Assembly: GCF_900100345.1 (NCBI RefSeq)
Contig: NZ_FMTT01000003.1
Location: 159,860 to 223,859 of the forward strand
DNA from: Paenibacillus tianmuensis
GTDB lineage: Bacteria > Bacillota > Bacilli > Paenibacillales > NBRC-103111
DNA: 64,000 nt
Reading direction: 5' to 3'
A program made the translations under genes and the position numbers. Shown here piece by piece: positions 36,090 to 43,686 of the stretch (positions are counted from its first letter, which is position 1; every line of letters begins with the position of its first letter). Below the pieces are notes generated by a model. It saw only the letters and a program-made list of their open reading frames with translations, did not search any database and was not told the origin of the DNA.

Positions 36090-36893
36090 ATGAAGATATC
36101 ATGTACGAATTTAATGCTGCCGGGAAACAATTTGACTGAGCAGGCCACTCAACTGTACAAATGGGGTTACGATGGCATCGCGATATTTGTGAACTATAGT
36201 GAATGGAGCGAAGAGCTGCACCAGGAAATACTTGCATTACAAGAAAGAACAGGAATCATCCCGTGTGAGTTTGCCTTTGGAGATGAGATTTACGGACATT
36301 TAATGGATGACAATATGGAGCTCAGAAAAAAGAGCAGGGAAATGTATAAGCTTGCGGCTGAAATTAGTGGTGAAATCGGAGCAGTCACAGAGCTTGAATT
36401 TGCATACGGTGCGCAGAATCCGCTGCCATTGTTTCATTCTTATCAAAAAATGACAGAAATGGAAGAGCTGGGGTTTCTGGAAATGTACAAAGAAGTTGCC
36501 AAACCCCTTATGGGGACCAAGGGCAGGATGCTGCTTGAAGGGATTAATAGATATGAAAGTCCATACTTAAACAGTATCAAAGAATGCAAGGATGTCATTG
36601 ACAAATTAAACATAGATAACTCCGGAGTTTTAGCAGATTTTTTCCATATGTCCATAGAAGAGGCGGATATGGTTGAAAGCATTAAATACGCAGGAGACTC
36701 TATTCAACATGTACATTTAGGTGACAATAACCGTCTGCTTCCGGGCTATGGAGCAATTGATTGGAAGGCGTGCTTTAATGCGTTGAAAGAGGTTGGTTTC
36801 AATGGCTTCCTCAATTTAGAATGCAGCACCAGCGGAGATCCATCTAAGACATTGCCCGAGACCGCAGAGTTTTTAAAGAAGATGTTGAAATAG
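36090..36893 (+). CDS. EryC-like sugar phosphate isomerase/epimerase (TIM barrel)
   Basis: This 267-residue xylose-isomerase-like TIM barrel has KISCTNLMLPGNNLTEQATQ at the start, GRMLLEGINRYESPYLNS, GVLADFFHMSIEEADMV and the metal-binding QHVHLGDNNRLLPGYG followed by FLNLECSTSGDP. It has the size and motif order of 'sugar phosphate isomerase/epimerase' enzymes, which include EryC, the tetrulose-4-phosphate racemase of erythritol catabolism. It is the first gene of an operon repressed by the divergent LacI regulator. ATG 36090 follows AAAGGAGG. The identity as EryC is inferred from the company of a TIM-family isomerase and an FGGY kinase. Confidence 0.8.
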   Translation: MKISCTNLMLPGNNLTEQATQLYKWGYDGIAIFVNYSEWSEELHQEILALQERTGIIPCEFAFGDEIYGHLMDDNMELRKKSREMYKLAAEISGEIGAVTELEFAYGAQNPLPLFHSYQKMTEMEELGFLEMYKEVAKPLMGTKGRMLLEGINRYESPYLNSIKECKDVIDKLNIDNSGVLADFFHMSIEEADMVESIKYAGDSIQHVHLGDNNRLLPGYGAIDWKACFNALKEVGFNGFLNLECSTSGDPSKTLPETAEFLKKMLK

Positions 36894-36901
36894 GTGATGT
36901 T

Positions 36902-37621
36902 ATGAAGAATGAATTTAAAATAAGCAAGCCATTTTTTGAAATTGGCCCCAAGACATATCTATATGGAAAAGAAGCGGTAGAACTGGCAGTAGAAGCTGAC
37001 AGACTCTGTGAAAAATATGGAGTTGATATCATTTTTACTGCTCAGTATACAGATATAGAGCCGATCTCAAGGGCAACCCGTTACATTAAAGTATTTGCGC
37101 AGCACATGGACCCCATATATCCGGGAAGGGGAGTGGGAGCGGTTTTACCTGAGGCGGTAAAAGCAGCAGGAGCGGTTGGCGTTCTTTTGAATCATACGGA
37201 GAAACCATTAACAATAGAAGTGCTGACACAAAGTATAAAAAGAGCACATGAAGTGGGTCTGGCAACATTAGTATGTGCTGGAAGCAGTGAAGAAGGTGCC
37301 GCAATAGCATGTCTTAACCCGGATATTATTTTAGCTGAATCACCTGCGCTCATAGGGAAGGGCGCACGCGGCCCTCAGGATATGGAAGAGATTGCAAAAA
37401 TCAATCATGCAATACACCAGGTGAATCCTAATATGCTGATTTTGCATGGAGCGGGAATAACCGATGAAAAAGATGTTTACGAAATAATTAAAGCAGGAGC
37501 CGATGCCACGGGTTCAACCAGCGGAATCATAAAGGCAGAGAAGCCATTAGAAATGATGGAAAAAATGATTGCATCTGTGGCAGAAGCATGGAAGATAAGA
37601 AAAAAAGAAAAGGAGAATTAA
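36902..37621 (+). CDS. Triose-phosphate-isomerase-family isomerase (EryH/LerI-like)
   Basis: This 239-residue protein resembles the short, archaeal-like branch of triose-phosphate isomerase. ISKPFFEIGPKTYLYGKEAV places a lysine where TIM has the catalytic Lys. VLLNHTEKPLT carries the catalytic-histidine motif, and ILAESPALIGKGARGPQDME carries the catalytic glutamate. GADATGSTSGIIKAEKP is a phosphate-binding-like C-terminal loop. In erythritol pathways EryH (TpiA2) isomerises L-3-tetrulose 4-phosphate, and enzymes of this branch act on tetrulose phosphates. It is separated from the previous gene by eight bases. Normal glycolytic TIM is expected elsewhere in the genome. Confidence 0.82.
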   Translation: MKNEFKISKPFFEIGPKTYLYGKEAVELAVEADRLCEKYGVDIIFTAQYTDIEPISRATRYIKVFAQHMDPIYPGRGVGAVLPEAVKAAGAVGVLLNHTEKPLTIEVLTQSIKRAHEVGLATLVCAGSSEEGAAIACLNPDIILAESPALIGKGARGPQDMEEIAKINHAIHQVNPNMLILHGAGITDEKDVYEIIKAGADATGSTSGIIKAEKPLEMMEKMIASVAEAWKIRKKEKEN

Positions 37622-37625
37622 TATT

Positions 37626-38123
37626 ATGGCAGTATTTCATGAAGTATTTAAAATTGAAACAGGCAGAAGAGTGAGTTTTGATGACATTACAGAACAGGTA
37701 CAGGAATGTGTAAAAAAATCAGGAATTAAAAACGGGCTTGTCAATGTTTTTTCACAACATACAAGCTGCAGTGTATTTCTGCAGGAGGATTCAGAGGATG
37801 TTACTTTTTGGAACACTCCGCTGATCCTTCAGGATATGATAAATGCATTGGAGAAAATCATTCCGACATGTCAGTATGAGGGGCAATATCTGCATCCGGG
37901 TCCGATTCATACAAAAAATGCAATGGAATTAAGGGATGAAAAGCCAGAATGGTTGCTGAACACAGACGGACATTTACGTTCTGTTTTGCTTGGGCGGTCT
38001 GAGACAATTCCGCTTTTGGAAGGTGAAATGACTTTAGGCGAGTTCGGAAGAATCTATTTTTCGGATATGGATCAGACGAGAGAGCGTACACGCATGGTAC
38101 GTGTGCAGATTGTCGGCGAATAA
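37626..38123 (+). CDS. YjbQ-family (UPF0047) protein
   Basis: This 165-residue protein is of the YjbQ/UPF0047 family: VNVFSQHTSCSVFLQEDSED near residue 45, YEGQYLHPGPIHTKNAM near 95, and the C-terminal GHLRSVLLGRSETIPLLEGE and RMVRVQIVGE. Family members have been described as having weak thiamine-phosphate synthase activity, and their real role is unclear. Its place between a TIM-family isomerase and a polyol dehydrogenase, five bases after the former, suggests a catabolic function here. Homologues often sit in sugar catabolic operons. The 3' end of this gene is present again in the degenerate copy at about 40617. Confidence 0.88.
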   Translation: MAVFHEVFKIETGRRVSFDDITEQVQECVKKSGIKNGLVNVFSQHTSCSVFLQEDSEDVTFWNTPLILQDMINALEKIIPTCQYEGQYLHPGPIHTKNAMELRDEKPEWLLNTDGHLRSVLLGRSETIPLLEGEMTLGEFGRIYFSDMDQTRERTRMVRVQIVGE

Positions 38124-38157
38124 GTTGAGAATTTTAAAATAAGAGGAGGAAAAGAAC

Positions 38158-38934
38158 ATGGGAATTATAGAAAAAATGAGATTGGACGGGAAGAAAATAT
38201 TTGTAACAGGCGGAGCAAGAGGAATCGGAAAACGCTTTGCAATTGCACTTTCCGAAGCAGGGGCAGATGTTGCCATTGTTGATGTTGATTTAGAAGAGGC
38301 ACAGAAAACCGCAAAAGAAATTGCACAGGCCAATCATAATAAAACGATCGCAATTAAAACGGATATTACCAAGCCTGACGAAGTGAATAAGATGATGGAG
38401 ACGATTCTAAAAGAATTCGGCAGACTGGATGTAGCATTTTGTAATGCAGGGATAGGACACGTGGTACCGGTAGAAGAGGATACGCTGGAAGATTGGAACA
38501 GGGTAATCAACGTAAACTTAAATGGAACTTTCCTAACCGCGCAGGCAGCCGGGAGAGTGATGATAAAACAAGGAGGAGGCTCGATTATCAATACCGCCTC
38601 GATGTCAGCCCATATTACAAATGTTCCTCAGAAAGAATGTTCGTATGCGGCATCAAAAGCAGGTGTGATAGCGATGTCAAGAAATATGGCTGTGGAGTGG
38701 GCGGATAAAAATGTACGTGTCAATACGATCAGCCCGGGATATATGGCGACGGAGATGACACTGAATGATCCGGGATTAACGCCATTGATCAGTCAGTGGG
38801 AAAAATTGATTCCGGTACATAGAATGGGAAAACCGGAAGAGTTAGAAGCTATTGCCGTTTATCTTGCAGGAGATATGAGTTCTTATACAACAGGAGCGGA
38901 CTTCCGCATTGATGGAGCTTACACTTGCTTTTAG
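38158..38934 (+). CDS. SDR dehydrogenase (sugar/polyol type)
   Basis: This 258-residue classical short-chain dehydrogenase has the nucleotide-binding FVTGGARGIGKRFAIALSEA, the acidic VDVDLEEA after beta-2 (an NAD preference), CNAGIGH, and an active site built from NTASMSAHI with Ser and ECSYAASKAG with Tyr and Lys. It resembles sorbitol, arabinitol and gluconate 5-dehydrogenases. In this operon it would oxidise the polyol or a sugar alcohol phosphate. ATG 38158 follows AAGAGGAGGAAAAGAAC. A copy lacking about 440 internal bases lies at 40670-40994. Confidence 0.9.
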   Translation: MGIIEKMRLDGKKIFVTGGARGIGKRFAIALSEAGADVAIVDVDLEEAQKTAKEIAQANHNKTIAIKTDITKPDEVNKMMETILKEFGRLDVAFCNAGIGHVVPVEEDTLEDWNRVINVNLNGTFLTAQAAGRVMIKQGGGSIINTASMSAHITNVPQKECSYAASKAGVIAMSRNMAVEWADKNVRVNTISPGYMATEMTLNDPGLTPLISQWEKLIPVHRMGKPEELEAIAVYLAGDMSSYTTGADFRIDGAYTCF

Positions 38935-39002
38935 GGTAAAAGAGTTTCAGAGAGGGATTCACCTGTTTAGTGCATCATAAAATGTAGGTTATGGCATTTA
39001 AT

Positions 39003-39029
39003 TTGTGCAGTGCCGTAGGCGCTGCACAA
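39003..39029. repeat. Perfect-loop inverted repeat
   Basis: TTGTGCAGTGCC-GTA-GGCGCTGCACAA pairs over 12 positions with one mismatch. There is no T-tract on the plus strand, so it is not a classical terminator. ATGGC and GCCAT flank it at 38991 and 39034, extending the symmetry. Confidence 0.6.
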
Positions 39030-39142
39030 AAAAGCCATTTGTCAAAAGGGGCACTCAATAAGTTGTTCAAGTAAATTGAAAAGCTGGATTTATTGACATT
39101 GGATGAAAACGGTTACAGTTTCTTGCATAAACCTAAATTTCG

Positions 39143-39163
39143 AAAGCCCAAGGGGCTTTGTTA
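39143..39163 (+). terminator. Terminator-like hairpin before the permease gene
   Basis: AAAGCCC-AA-GGGGCTTT followed by GTTATTTT. The loop is very short, but a shifted pairing with a larger loop is possible. It could end transcription from the SDR operon. Confidence 0.5.
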
Positions 39164-39183
39164 TTTTCAAGTGTTATTTTGAA

Positions 39184-39198
39184 TTGAAAGCGCTAAAT
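39184..39198 (+). promoter_or_regulatory. cre-like site before the polyol permease
   Basis: TTGAAAGCGCTAAAT fits WTGNAANCGNWNNCW with one mismatch and lies about 50 bases before the permease start. Confidence 0.55.
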
Positions 39199-39248
39199 CG
39201 TAAACGAGCGGTGCACCGGCTCGCATAAATTAGTTAGGTGGGGTTAGG

Positions 39249-40496
39249 ATGAAGGCTAGGAGAGAGAGTTTTTTTGATAGAATTGGTATACCAAGTGTCT
39301 TATCGTGGAGTTATTTGGGTGTTTTAGTATTTATGATTGGCAATGGGATCGAAATAGGTTGGTTAAGTCCCTATTTGGAGGATAATGGATTAAGTATTCA
39401 ACAAGTTTCTACTTTATTTAGTATGTATGGTGTGACTGTAGCGATATCATCCTGGTTTGCCGGAGTATTTTTTGAAACATTTGGTGCTAAACGAACAATG
39501 CTATTAGGAGTAATTTTTTGTGTCGTTGGTACAGTAGGTTTCGTAAGCTTAGGGTTAAAAGAAATGTCTTATTCGATATTATTGATTACACAGGCCATAA
39601 AAGGGTTTGGATATCCTCTTTTCGCCTATGCGTTTTCAGTTTGGATTGCATATAGAAGCCCAGCCGAAAAACTAAGTACAGCATATGGATGGTTTTACTT
39701 TGTCTTTTCAGGCGGGATGCAAGTGTTGGCTACTTTTTATGCTAGTTGGGCTATAAATCAACTAGGTCATATTAATACTTTATGGACTACGCTCATTTTT
39801 ATTATTTCTGGCGCTTTTTTTGCGCTAGTACTTAATCGCGATAATATTGTCCCTCAAAGTAATAATAATACAATGGATAAAATTAAAGAGGTTCTAAAAG
39901 GAGTAACGATTCTTAAAGAACATCCTAAGTTATTAATAGCTTGTATCCTTCGAATTATAAATTCACTGTCTCAGTATGCTTTTCCTGTCTACCTGCCTAT
40001 GTATATGATATCTCAAGGTTTTACAACCTCTGAATGGCTAAGCATATGGGGTACTGCTTTTACTAGTAATATCCTGTTTAATTTGATTTGGGGAATAGTT
40101 GGAGACAAAATAGGATATAAAAGAACTATTATTTGGTGTGGTGGAGTCCTGACTGGAGTAGCATCTTTACTTCTATTTTTTGCTCCACAACTGGTTGGAG
40201 CAAACTATATTATATTACTTATACTTGGGATGATTTGGGGAGCAGGTGTAGCAGGTTATATACCTTTAGATGCAATGTCAGCTAATTTGGTTGAAAATGA
40301 TAAAGGGGCAATCATGTCAGTATTGAACTTAGGAACAGGTTTGTCTGTTGTTATTGGCCCAGCAATAGTTGGTCTATTCATAAATTCCATTGGTGCAAGC
40401 GGTGTCACTTGGGTAGTTGCTATACTTTATTTTATAGGTGCCTTGCTTACTAATTTCCTAGATGAGCCTGAGAAGATTCCTAAAAATATTACTTAA
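39249..40496 (+). CDS. MFS polyol permease (RbtT/CsbX type)
   Basis: This 415-residue MFS transporter has twelve hydrophobic helices. Its pattern matches the ribitol/arabinitol permease group (RbtT, DalT, CsbX): SYLGVLVFMIGNGIEIGWLS in helix 1, GFGYPLFAYAFSVWIAYRSP mid-N-half, and a characteristic ILRIINSLSQYAFPVYLPMY followed by GFTTSEWLSIWGTAFTSNIL. It would bring in the polyol oxidised by the neighbouring enzymes. It sits between the SDR gene and the degenerate copy of the operon's leader, whose first base is three bases past its stop. A TTAGGTGGGGTTAGG stretch acts as ribosome binding site. A cre-like site precedes it. Confidence 0.88.
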   Translation: MKARRESFFDRIGIPSVLSWSYLGVLVFMIGNGIEIGWLSPYLEDNGLSIQQVSTLFSMYGVTVAISSWFAGVFFETFGAKRTMLLGVIFCVVGTVGFVSLGLKEMSYSILLITQAIKGFGYPLFAYAFSVWIAYRSPAEKLSTAYGWFYFVFSGGMQVLATFYASWAINQLGHINTLWTTLIFIISGAFFALVLNRDNIVPQSNNNTMDKIKEVLKGVTILKEHPKLLIACILRIINSLSQYAFPVYLPMYMISQGFTTSEWLSIWGTAFTSNILFNLIWGIVGDKIGYKRTIIWCGGVLTGVASLLLFFAPQLVGANYIILLILGMIWGAGVAGYIPLDAMSANLVENDKGAIMSVLNLGTGLSVVIGPAIVGLFINSIGASGVTWVVAILYFIGALLTNFLDEPEKIPKNIT

Positions 40497-40498
40497 AC

Positions 40499-40994
40499 CG
40501 ACAAAACGATAAAAGTTAATATAAATTACAACGTTTGAAAATAAATAAAAGACAATTGTAAGCGGTACATTTTTTTGATTAAAAATTACAAGGTTGTAAA
40601 AGTAGGTTCAAAATGTTCAGATTGTTGGCGAATAAGTTGAGAATTTTAAAATAAGAGGAGGAAAAGAAAATGGGAATTATAGAAAAAATGAGATTGGACG
40701 GGAAGAAAATATTTGTAACAGGCGGAGCAAGAGGAATCGGAAAACGCTTTGCAATTGAGGGCGGATAAAAATGTGCGTGTCAATACGATCAGCCCGGGAT
40801 ATATGGCGACGGAGATGACACTGAATGATCCGGGATTAACGCCATTGATCAGTCAGTGGGAAAAATTGATTCCGGTACATAGAATGGGAAAACCGGAAGA
40901 GTTAGAAGCTATTGCCGTTTATCTTGCAGGAGATATGAGTTCTTATACAACAGGAGCGGACTTCCGCATTGATGGAGCTTACACTTGTTTTTAG
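40499..40994 (+). repeat. Degenerate partial copy of the LacI-controlled operon (leader + YjbQ end + SDR)
   Basis: Positions 40499-40614 repeat 35972-36090 (promoter, operators, cre-like site, ribosome binding site) with scattered changes. At the former start codon the copy jumps to the sequence of 38105 onwards (end of the YjbQ gene). It continues into the SDR gene up to about 38256, then jumps to about 38699 and runs to the SDR stop. So about 2.96 kb is represented by roughly 0.5 kb with two deletions. The -35 (CCGACA) and -10 regions are altered relative to the original. Confidence 0.85.
40670..40994 (+). pseudogene. Internally deleted SDR gene copy
   Basis: The copy starts with ATG 40670 behind the same AAGAGGAGGAAAAGAA. 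It encodes the first 29 residues of the SDR at 38158 (MGIIEKMRLDGKKIFVTGG and following), then loses about 440 bases and shifts frame, stopping at once (EGG-stop). The C-terminal 79 residues (ADKNVRVNTISPGYMATEM and on) remain open in another frame to the stop at 40994. The active-site Ser, Tyr and Lys are in the deleted part. The C-terminal frame has no clear ribosome binding site, so no functional enzyme is expected. Confidence 0.92.
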
Positions 40995-41023
40995 TTGATC
41001 AGCAGCGAATTCTACAGCAGCAT

Positions 41024-41053
41024 GCGCCTCCACTATGATGGGGGCGTTTATAT
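41024..41053 (+). terminator. Possible terminator after the operon copy
   Basis: GCGCCTCC-ACTATGAT-GGGGGCGT (with two G-U pairs) followed by TTATATGTTT. Confidence 0.45.
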
Positions 41054-41100
41054 GTTTAAGGACAGTGATTCACGTGACTTAAAAAAATATTGCTGTCTTA

Positions 41101-41130
41101 TTGACAAAAGCGAAAGTATGATTTTATAAT
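41101..41130 (+). promoter_or_regulatory. Sigma-A promoter of the SDR-M20-RidA-ROK-RraA operon
   Basis: TTGACA (41101-41106) and TATAAT (41125-41130) match the consensus perfectly, with an 18-base spacing. Confidence 0.88.
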
Positions 41131-41135
41131 CTTTG

Positions 41136-41147
41136 TAAGTAAACTTA
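41136..41147. promoter_or_regulatory. Palindromic operator candidate at the transcription start
   Basis: TAAGTAAACTTA is a near-perfect dyad (TAAGT/ACTTA arms) six bases after the -10 box. It is the natural site for the ROK regulator encoded in the same operon; binding is inferred. Confidence 0.5.
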
Positions 41148-41195
41148 ACTATCAATAAAACTATTTCGGTAATTCATAAGGAGGAGGAATCTGGA

Positions 41196-41939
41196 ATGAG
41201 GTTGAAAGGGAAAACCGCTCTCATTACCGGTGGTACACTCGGAATCGGTAAAGCTATAGCCTTAAAGTTTGCCCAAGAAGGGGCTAAAGTAGCTATACTT
41301 GACTTGGAAGTTAACGAAGAATGGATGCAATCCTATAAAGGGGAAATGATGGGGATTGTATGTGATGTGCAGTATAAAAGTCAGGTCGATGCGGCAATTG
41401 CGCAGGTTACTGAGACTTTTGGACATATTGATATAGCTGTAATCAATGCAGGGATTTGCGAGTTGACCCCGTTTCTTGACATTACTGAAGAGGCCTGGGA
41501 AAGACACATCGCCATTAATTTAAAAGGGGCGTTTTTAGTTGGCCAAGCCGTAGCGAAACAGATGGTCGAAAGCGGGGTCCATGGTTCAATTATACATATG
41601 TCGAGCGTAAATGGAATGCGTGCGGAAAATACACAGGCGCATTACAACGCCAGCAAAGGAGGGTTGAATTTGCTTGCGATGTCCATGGCGGTCGAGCTAG
41701 CGAGTCATCATATTCGTGTTAATGCTTTATGTCCAGGATTTATCGCAACTCGCCTAACACAGGCTGAGATTGATAATGAAGCGGGGATAAAGGAATATCT
41801 TAAAACGATACCAATGAAACGAGTAGGGCTTCCAGAAGAAATTGCCGATGCGGCCGTGTTTATGGCATCAGATGAATCTCGATATATGACAGGGCATTGT
41901 CTGGTCATAGATGGCGGACAACTGATTAAATTGGCTTAA
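41196..41939 (+). CDS. SDR oxidoreductase (FabG-like)
   Basis: This 247-residue classical SDR has the cofactor motif ALITGGTLGIGKAIALKFAQ, Asp after beta-2 (ILDLEVNEE, NAD preference), VINAGICELTPFLDITEEAW, and active site with Ser in IHMSSVNGMR and Tyr/Lys in QAHYNASKGGLNLL. It is the first gene of a five-gene operon and is not a recent duplicate of the SDR at 38158, with which it shares only family motifs. The substrate is unknown. ATG 41196 follows AAGGAGGAGGAATCTGGA. Confidence 0.9.
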   Translation: MRLKGKTALITGGTLGIGKAIALKFAQEGAKVAILDLEVNEEWMQSYKGEMMGIVCDVQYKSQVDAAIAQVTETFGHIDIAVINAGICELTPFLDITEEAWERHIAINLKGAFLVGQAVAKQMVESGVHGSIIHMSSVNGMRAENTQAHYNASKGGLNLLAMSMAVELASHHIRVNALCPGFIATRLTQAEIDNEAGIKEYLKTIPMKRVGLPEEIADAAVFMASDESRYMTGHCLVIDGGQLIKLA

Positions 41940-41964
41940 ATATTGAACTCAGGGGTGCTTTAAC

Positions 41965-43296
41965 TTGAAGGAAATATCCGATGAATTTCGCTGGTCGGTC
42001 GATCAATGGGTTACAGGTAAAAAGGATGAATTAGTTGGTTTTTTGAAAATCTTGATTCAAGTTCCCAGCGAAAACCGTCCACCAACAGGAAATGAGTTAC
42101 CTGTCCAGCACTTGTTGGAAAAAAAAGTACGTGAACTTCGGTTTGAAACAGAGTTATATTCTCTGTCAAACGTCCATGGACTAATGGATCACGAAGCGTA
42201 CTATCCGGGACGTGATTACACAAACCGCCCCAATCTCTTTGCTCGAATTCGTGGGACCGGTGGCGGAAGATCGTTGCTGTTTTCTGTACATTCCGATGTC
42301 GTCCCCGGAATTGACGGTGAATTTGAAGCGTTTTGTCCGGTTGAGAGGAACGGTCGACTATACGGCAGAGGCTCAAATGATATGAAAGGCGGGATCGCTG
42401 CGATTCTTACTGCATTTTCTTTTTTTTCGGAAAAAGAAATACCTCTAAAGGGCGATATTCTATTTGAAAGTGTAGTGGATGAAGAGATGGGAGGGGCTAA
42501 CGGTACACTGGCAGGACGGATTCGTGATCATCATGCAGACGCTGTAATTATACCTGAACCAACCAATATGAAGGTTTGTCCATCGCATTTGGGCGGTGTG
42601 ACATGGCGTATCACGTTGAAAGGAAAGGGTGGCATGGGATTCGGCGGTGAAAGCTTGTCTAATCCGATTTACGGAATCTCACGTATCGTCTGCGAAATTG
42701 AACGTTTTCACGATGAATGTAAAAATAAAGTTGCCTTTCGAACGAAGTCGGGTGAAGTCCTGACACCGAATGTAGTGCTCTCCTATATCAAAGGCGGCGA
42801 TTTCGAACCGGGAATGGCTGACGGAATTCCGCAAACATGTTCAATCGAGGTATGGGTAGAGTGCCTGCCTGGGGAAACACTCCAAGATGTGGAACGGGAC
42901 TTTAAAAACCGGTTACAAGCGTTGTGTAACGATCCGTCTATGCAGGCCTATGAAGTCTTCTGGGAACAGATCACTCGTTTTTTGCCCGGGAGCTTTGCAA
43001 AGACAGAACTTACTCCAATTCTTTGTTCTTTAGTGAGTCAAGAGTGTGGAGTGCCCGAAGAAGAGCATATGGCGCCTTTTGCATGTGACGCTTTTATGTT
43101 TAACCTATATTCGCCTTCACCTGCAATTATCTTAGGTCCTATCGGTGAAAATGCACATGCAGCAGATGAATTTGTTGATGTCGACAGTTTGATGAGGTTA
43201 ACCAAAGTCTATATATTAGCTATTGCGAAATGGTGTAACATGTCGCCTTTAGGCATAATAAACGGAGAGGAAGATAGGTATGAAACAATGGGATGA
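41965..43296 (+). CDS. M20 family deacylase (ArgE/DapE-like)
   Basis: This 443-residue M20 metallohydrolase starts at TTG 41965 behind AGGGGTGCTTTAAC. LLFSVHSDVVPGIDGEFEAF with metal-binding His/Asp, LYGRGSNDMKGGIAAILTAF, ESVVDEEMGGANGTLAG with the catalytic glutamates, and GENAHAADEFVDVDSL near the end carry the family metal and catalytic residues. ArgE/DapE-like members remove acyl groups from amino acids or split dipeptide-like bonds. With an SDR, a RidA protein and an RraA-like aldolase in the same operon, it may deacylate an N-acylated amino compound. Its end overlaps the ridA start by 17 bases. Confidence 0.88.
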   Translation: MKEISDEFRWSVDQWVTGKKDELVGFLKILIQVPSENRPPTGNELPVQHLLEKKVRELRFETELYSLSNVHGLMDHEAYYPGRDYTNRPNLFARIRGTGGGRSLLFSVHSDVVPGIDGEFEAFCPVERNGRLYGRGSNDMKGGIAAILTAFSFFSEKEIPLKGDILFESVVDEEMGGANGTLAGRIRDHHADAVIIPEPTNMKVCPSHLGGVTWRITLKGKGGMGFGGESLSNPIYGISRIVCEIERFHDECKNKVAFRTKSGEVLTPNVVLSYIKGGDFEPGMADGIPQTCSIEVWVECLPGETLQDVERDFKNRLQALCNDPSMQAYEVFWEQITRFLPGSFAKTELTPILCSLVSQECGVPEEEHMAPFACDAFMFNLYSPSPAIILGPIGENAHAADEFVDVDSLMRLTKVYILAIAKWCNMSPLGIINGEEDRYETMG

Positions 43297-43675
43297 AAGG
43301 GAAATTATTACTACGAATGCTCCACAAAATACGGGACCGTATTCGCAGGGGCTGATTGTTGGGCCGTTCGTATTCGTTTCCGGTCAAGGTCCGCTTGATC
43401 CATCAACGGGGGAAATTATCGAAGGTACGGTAGAAGAGCAAACGATTCTCACTTTTAAAAATATCGAAGCGATTTTAGCTGAAGCAGGCGGGACACTGAA
43501 GGATGTTGTTTAAGTAACGGTACATTTACAGGATATTAACGATTTTGATCGGTTTAGCAAAACGTACGAAACCATTTTTTCCGACACGGTAAAACCAGTA
43601 AGAACAACGGTAGGGAGTCAATTGGTCGGAATCAAGGTCGAGGCGGATGTAATTGCAATCGTTTCTGAAAGGTAG
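43280..43675 (+). pseudogene. RidA (YjgF/UK114) gene interrupted by an in-frame TAA
   Basis: The 132-codon frame encodes a RidA-family deaminase of enamine/imine intermediates. NTGPYSQGLIVGPFVFVSGQ and GGTLKDVV are followed by TAA (43511-43513) and then, with no frame change, VTVHLQDINDFDRFSKTYET and PVRTTVGSQLVGIKVEADVI to the normal stop at 43675. RidA proteins usually have Lys at the stop position (VVKVTV), so a single AAA to TAA change explains it. The conserved Arg of the active site (in PVRTTV) lies beyond the stop. The gene begins inside the M20 gene (overlap of 17 bases). Confidence 0.88.
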
Positions 43676-43686
43676 TGAGTCCAGTA

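Larger units (their letters stand above)
38935..39248. other. Intergenic region between SDR and permease genes
   Basis: This 314-base stretch has no gene. It holds a strong palindrome (39003-39029), a terminator-like hairpin (39143-39163) and a cre-like site (39184-39198), and must include the permease promoter. The remainder is AT-rich with no recognised element. Confidence 0.6.
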
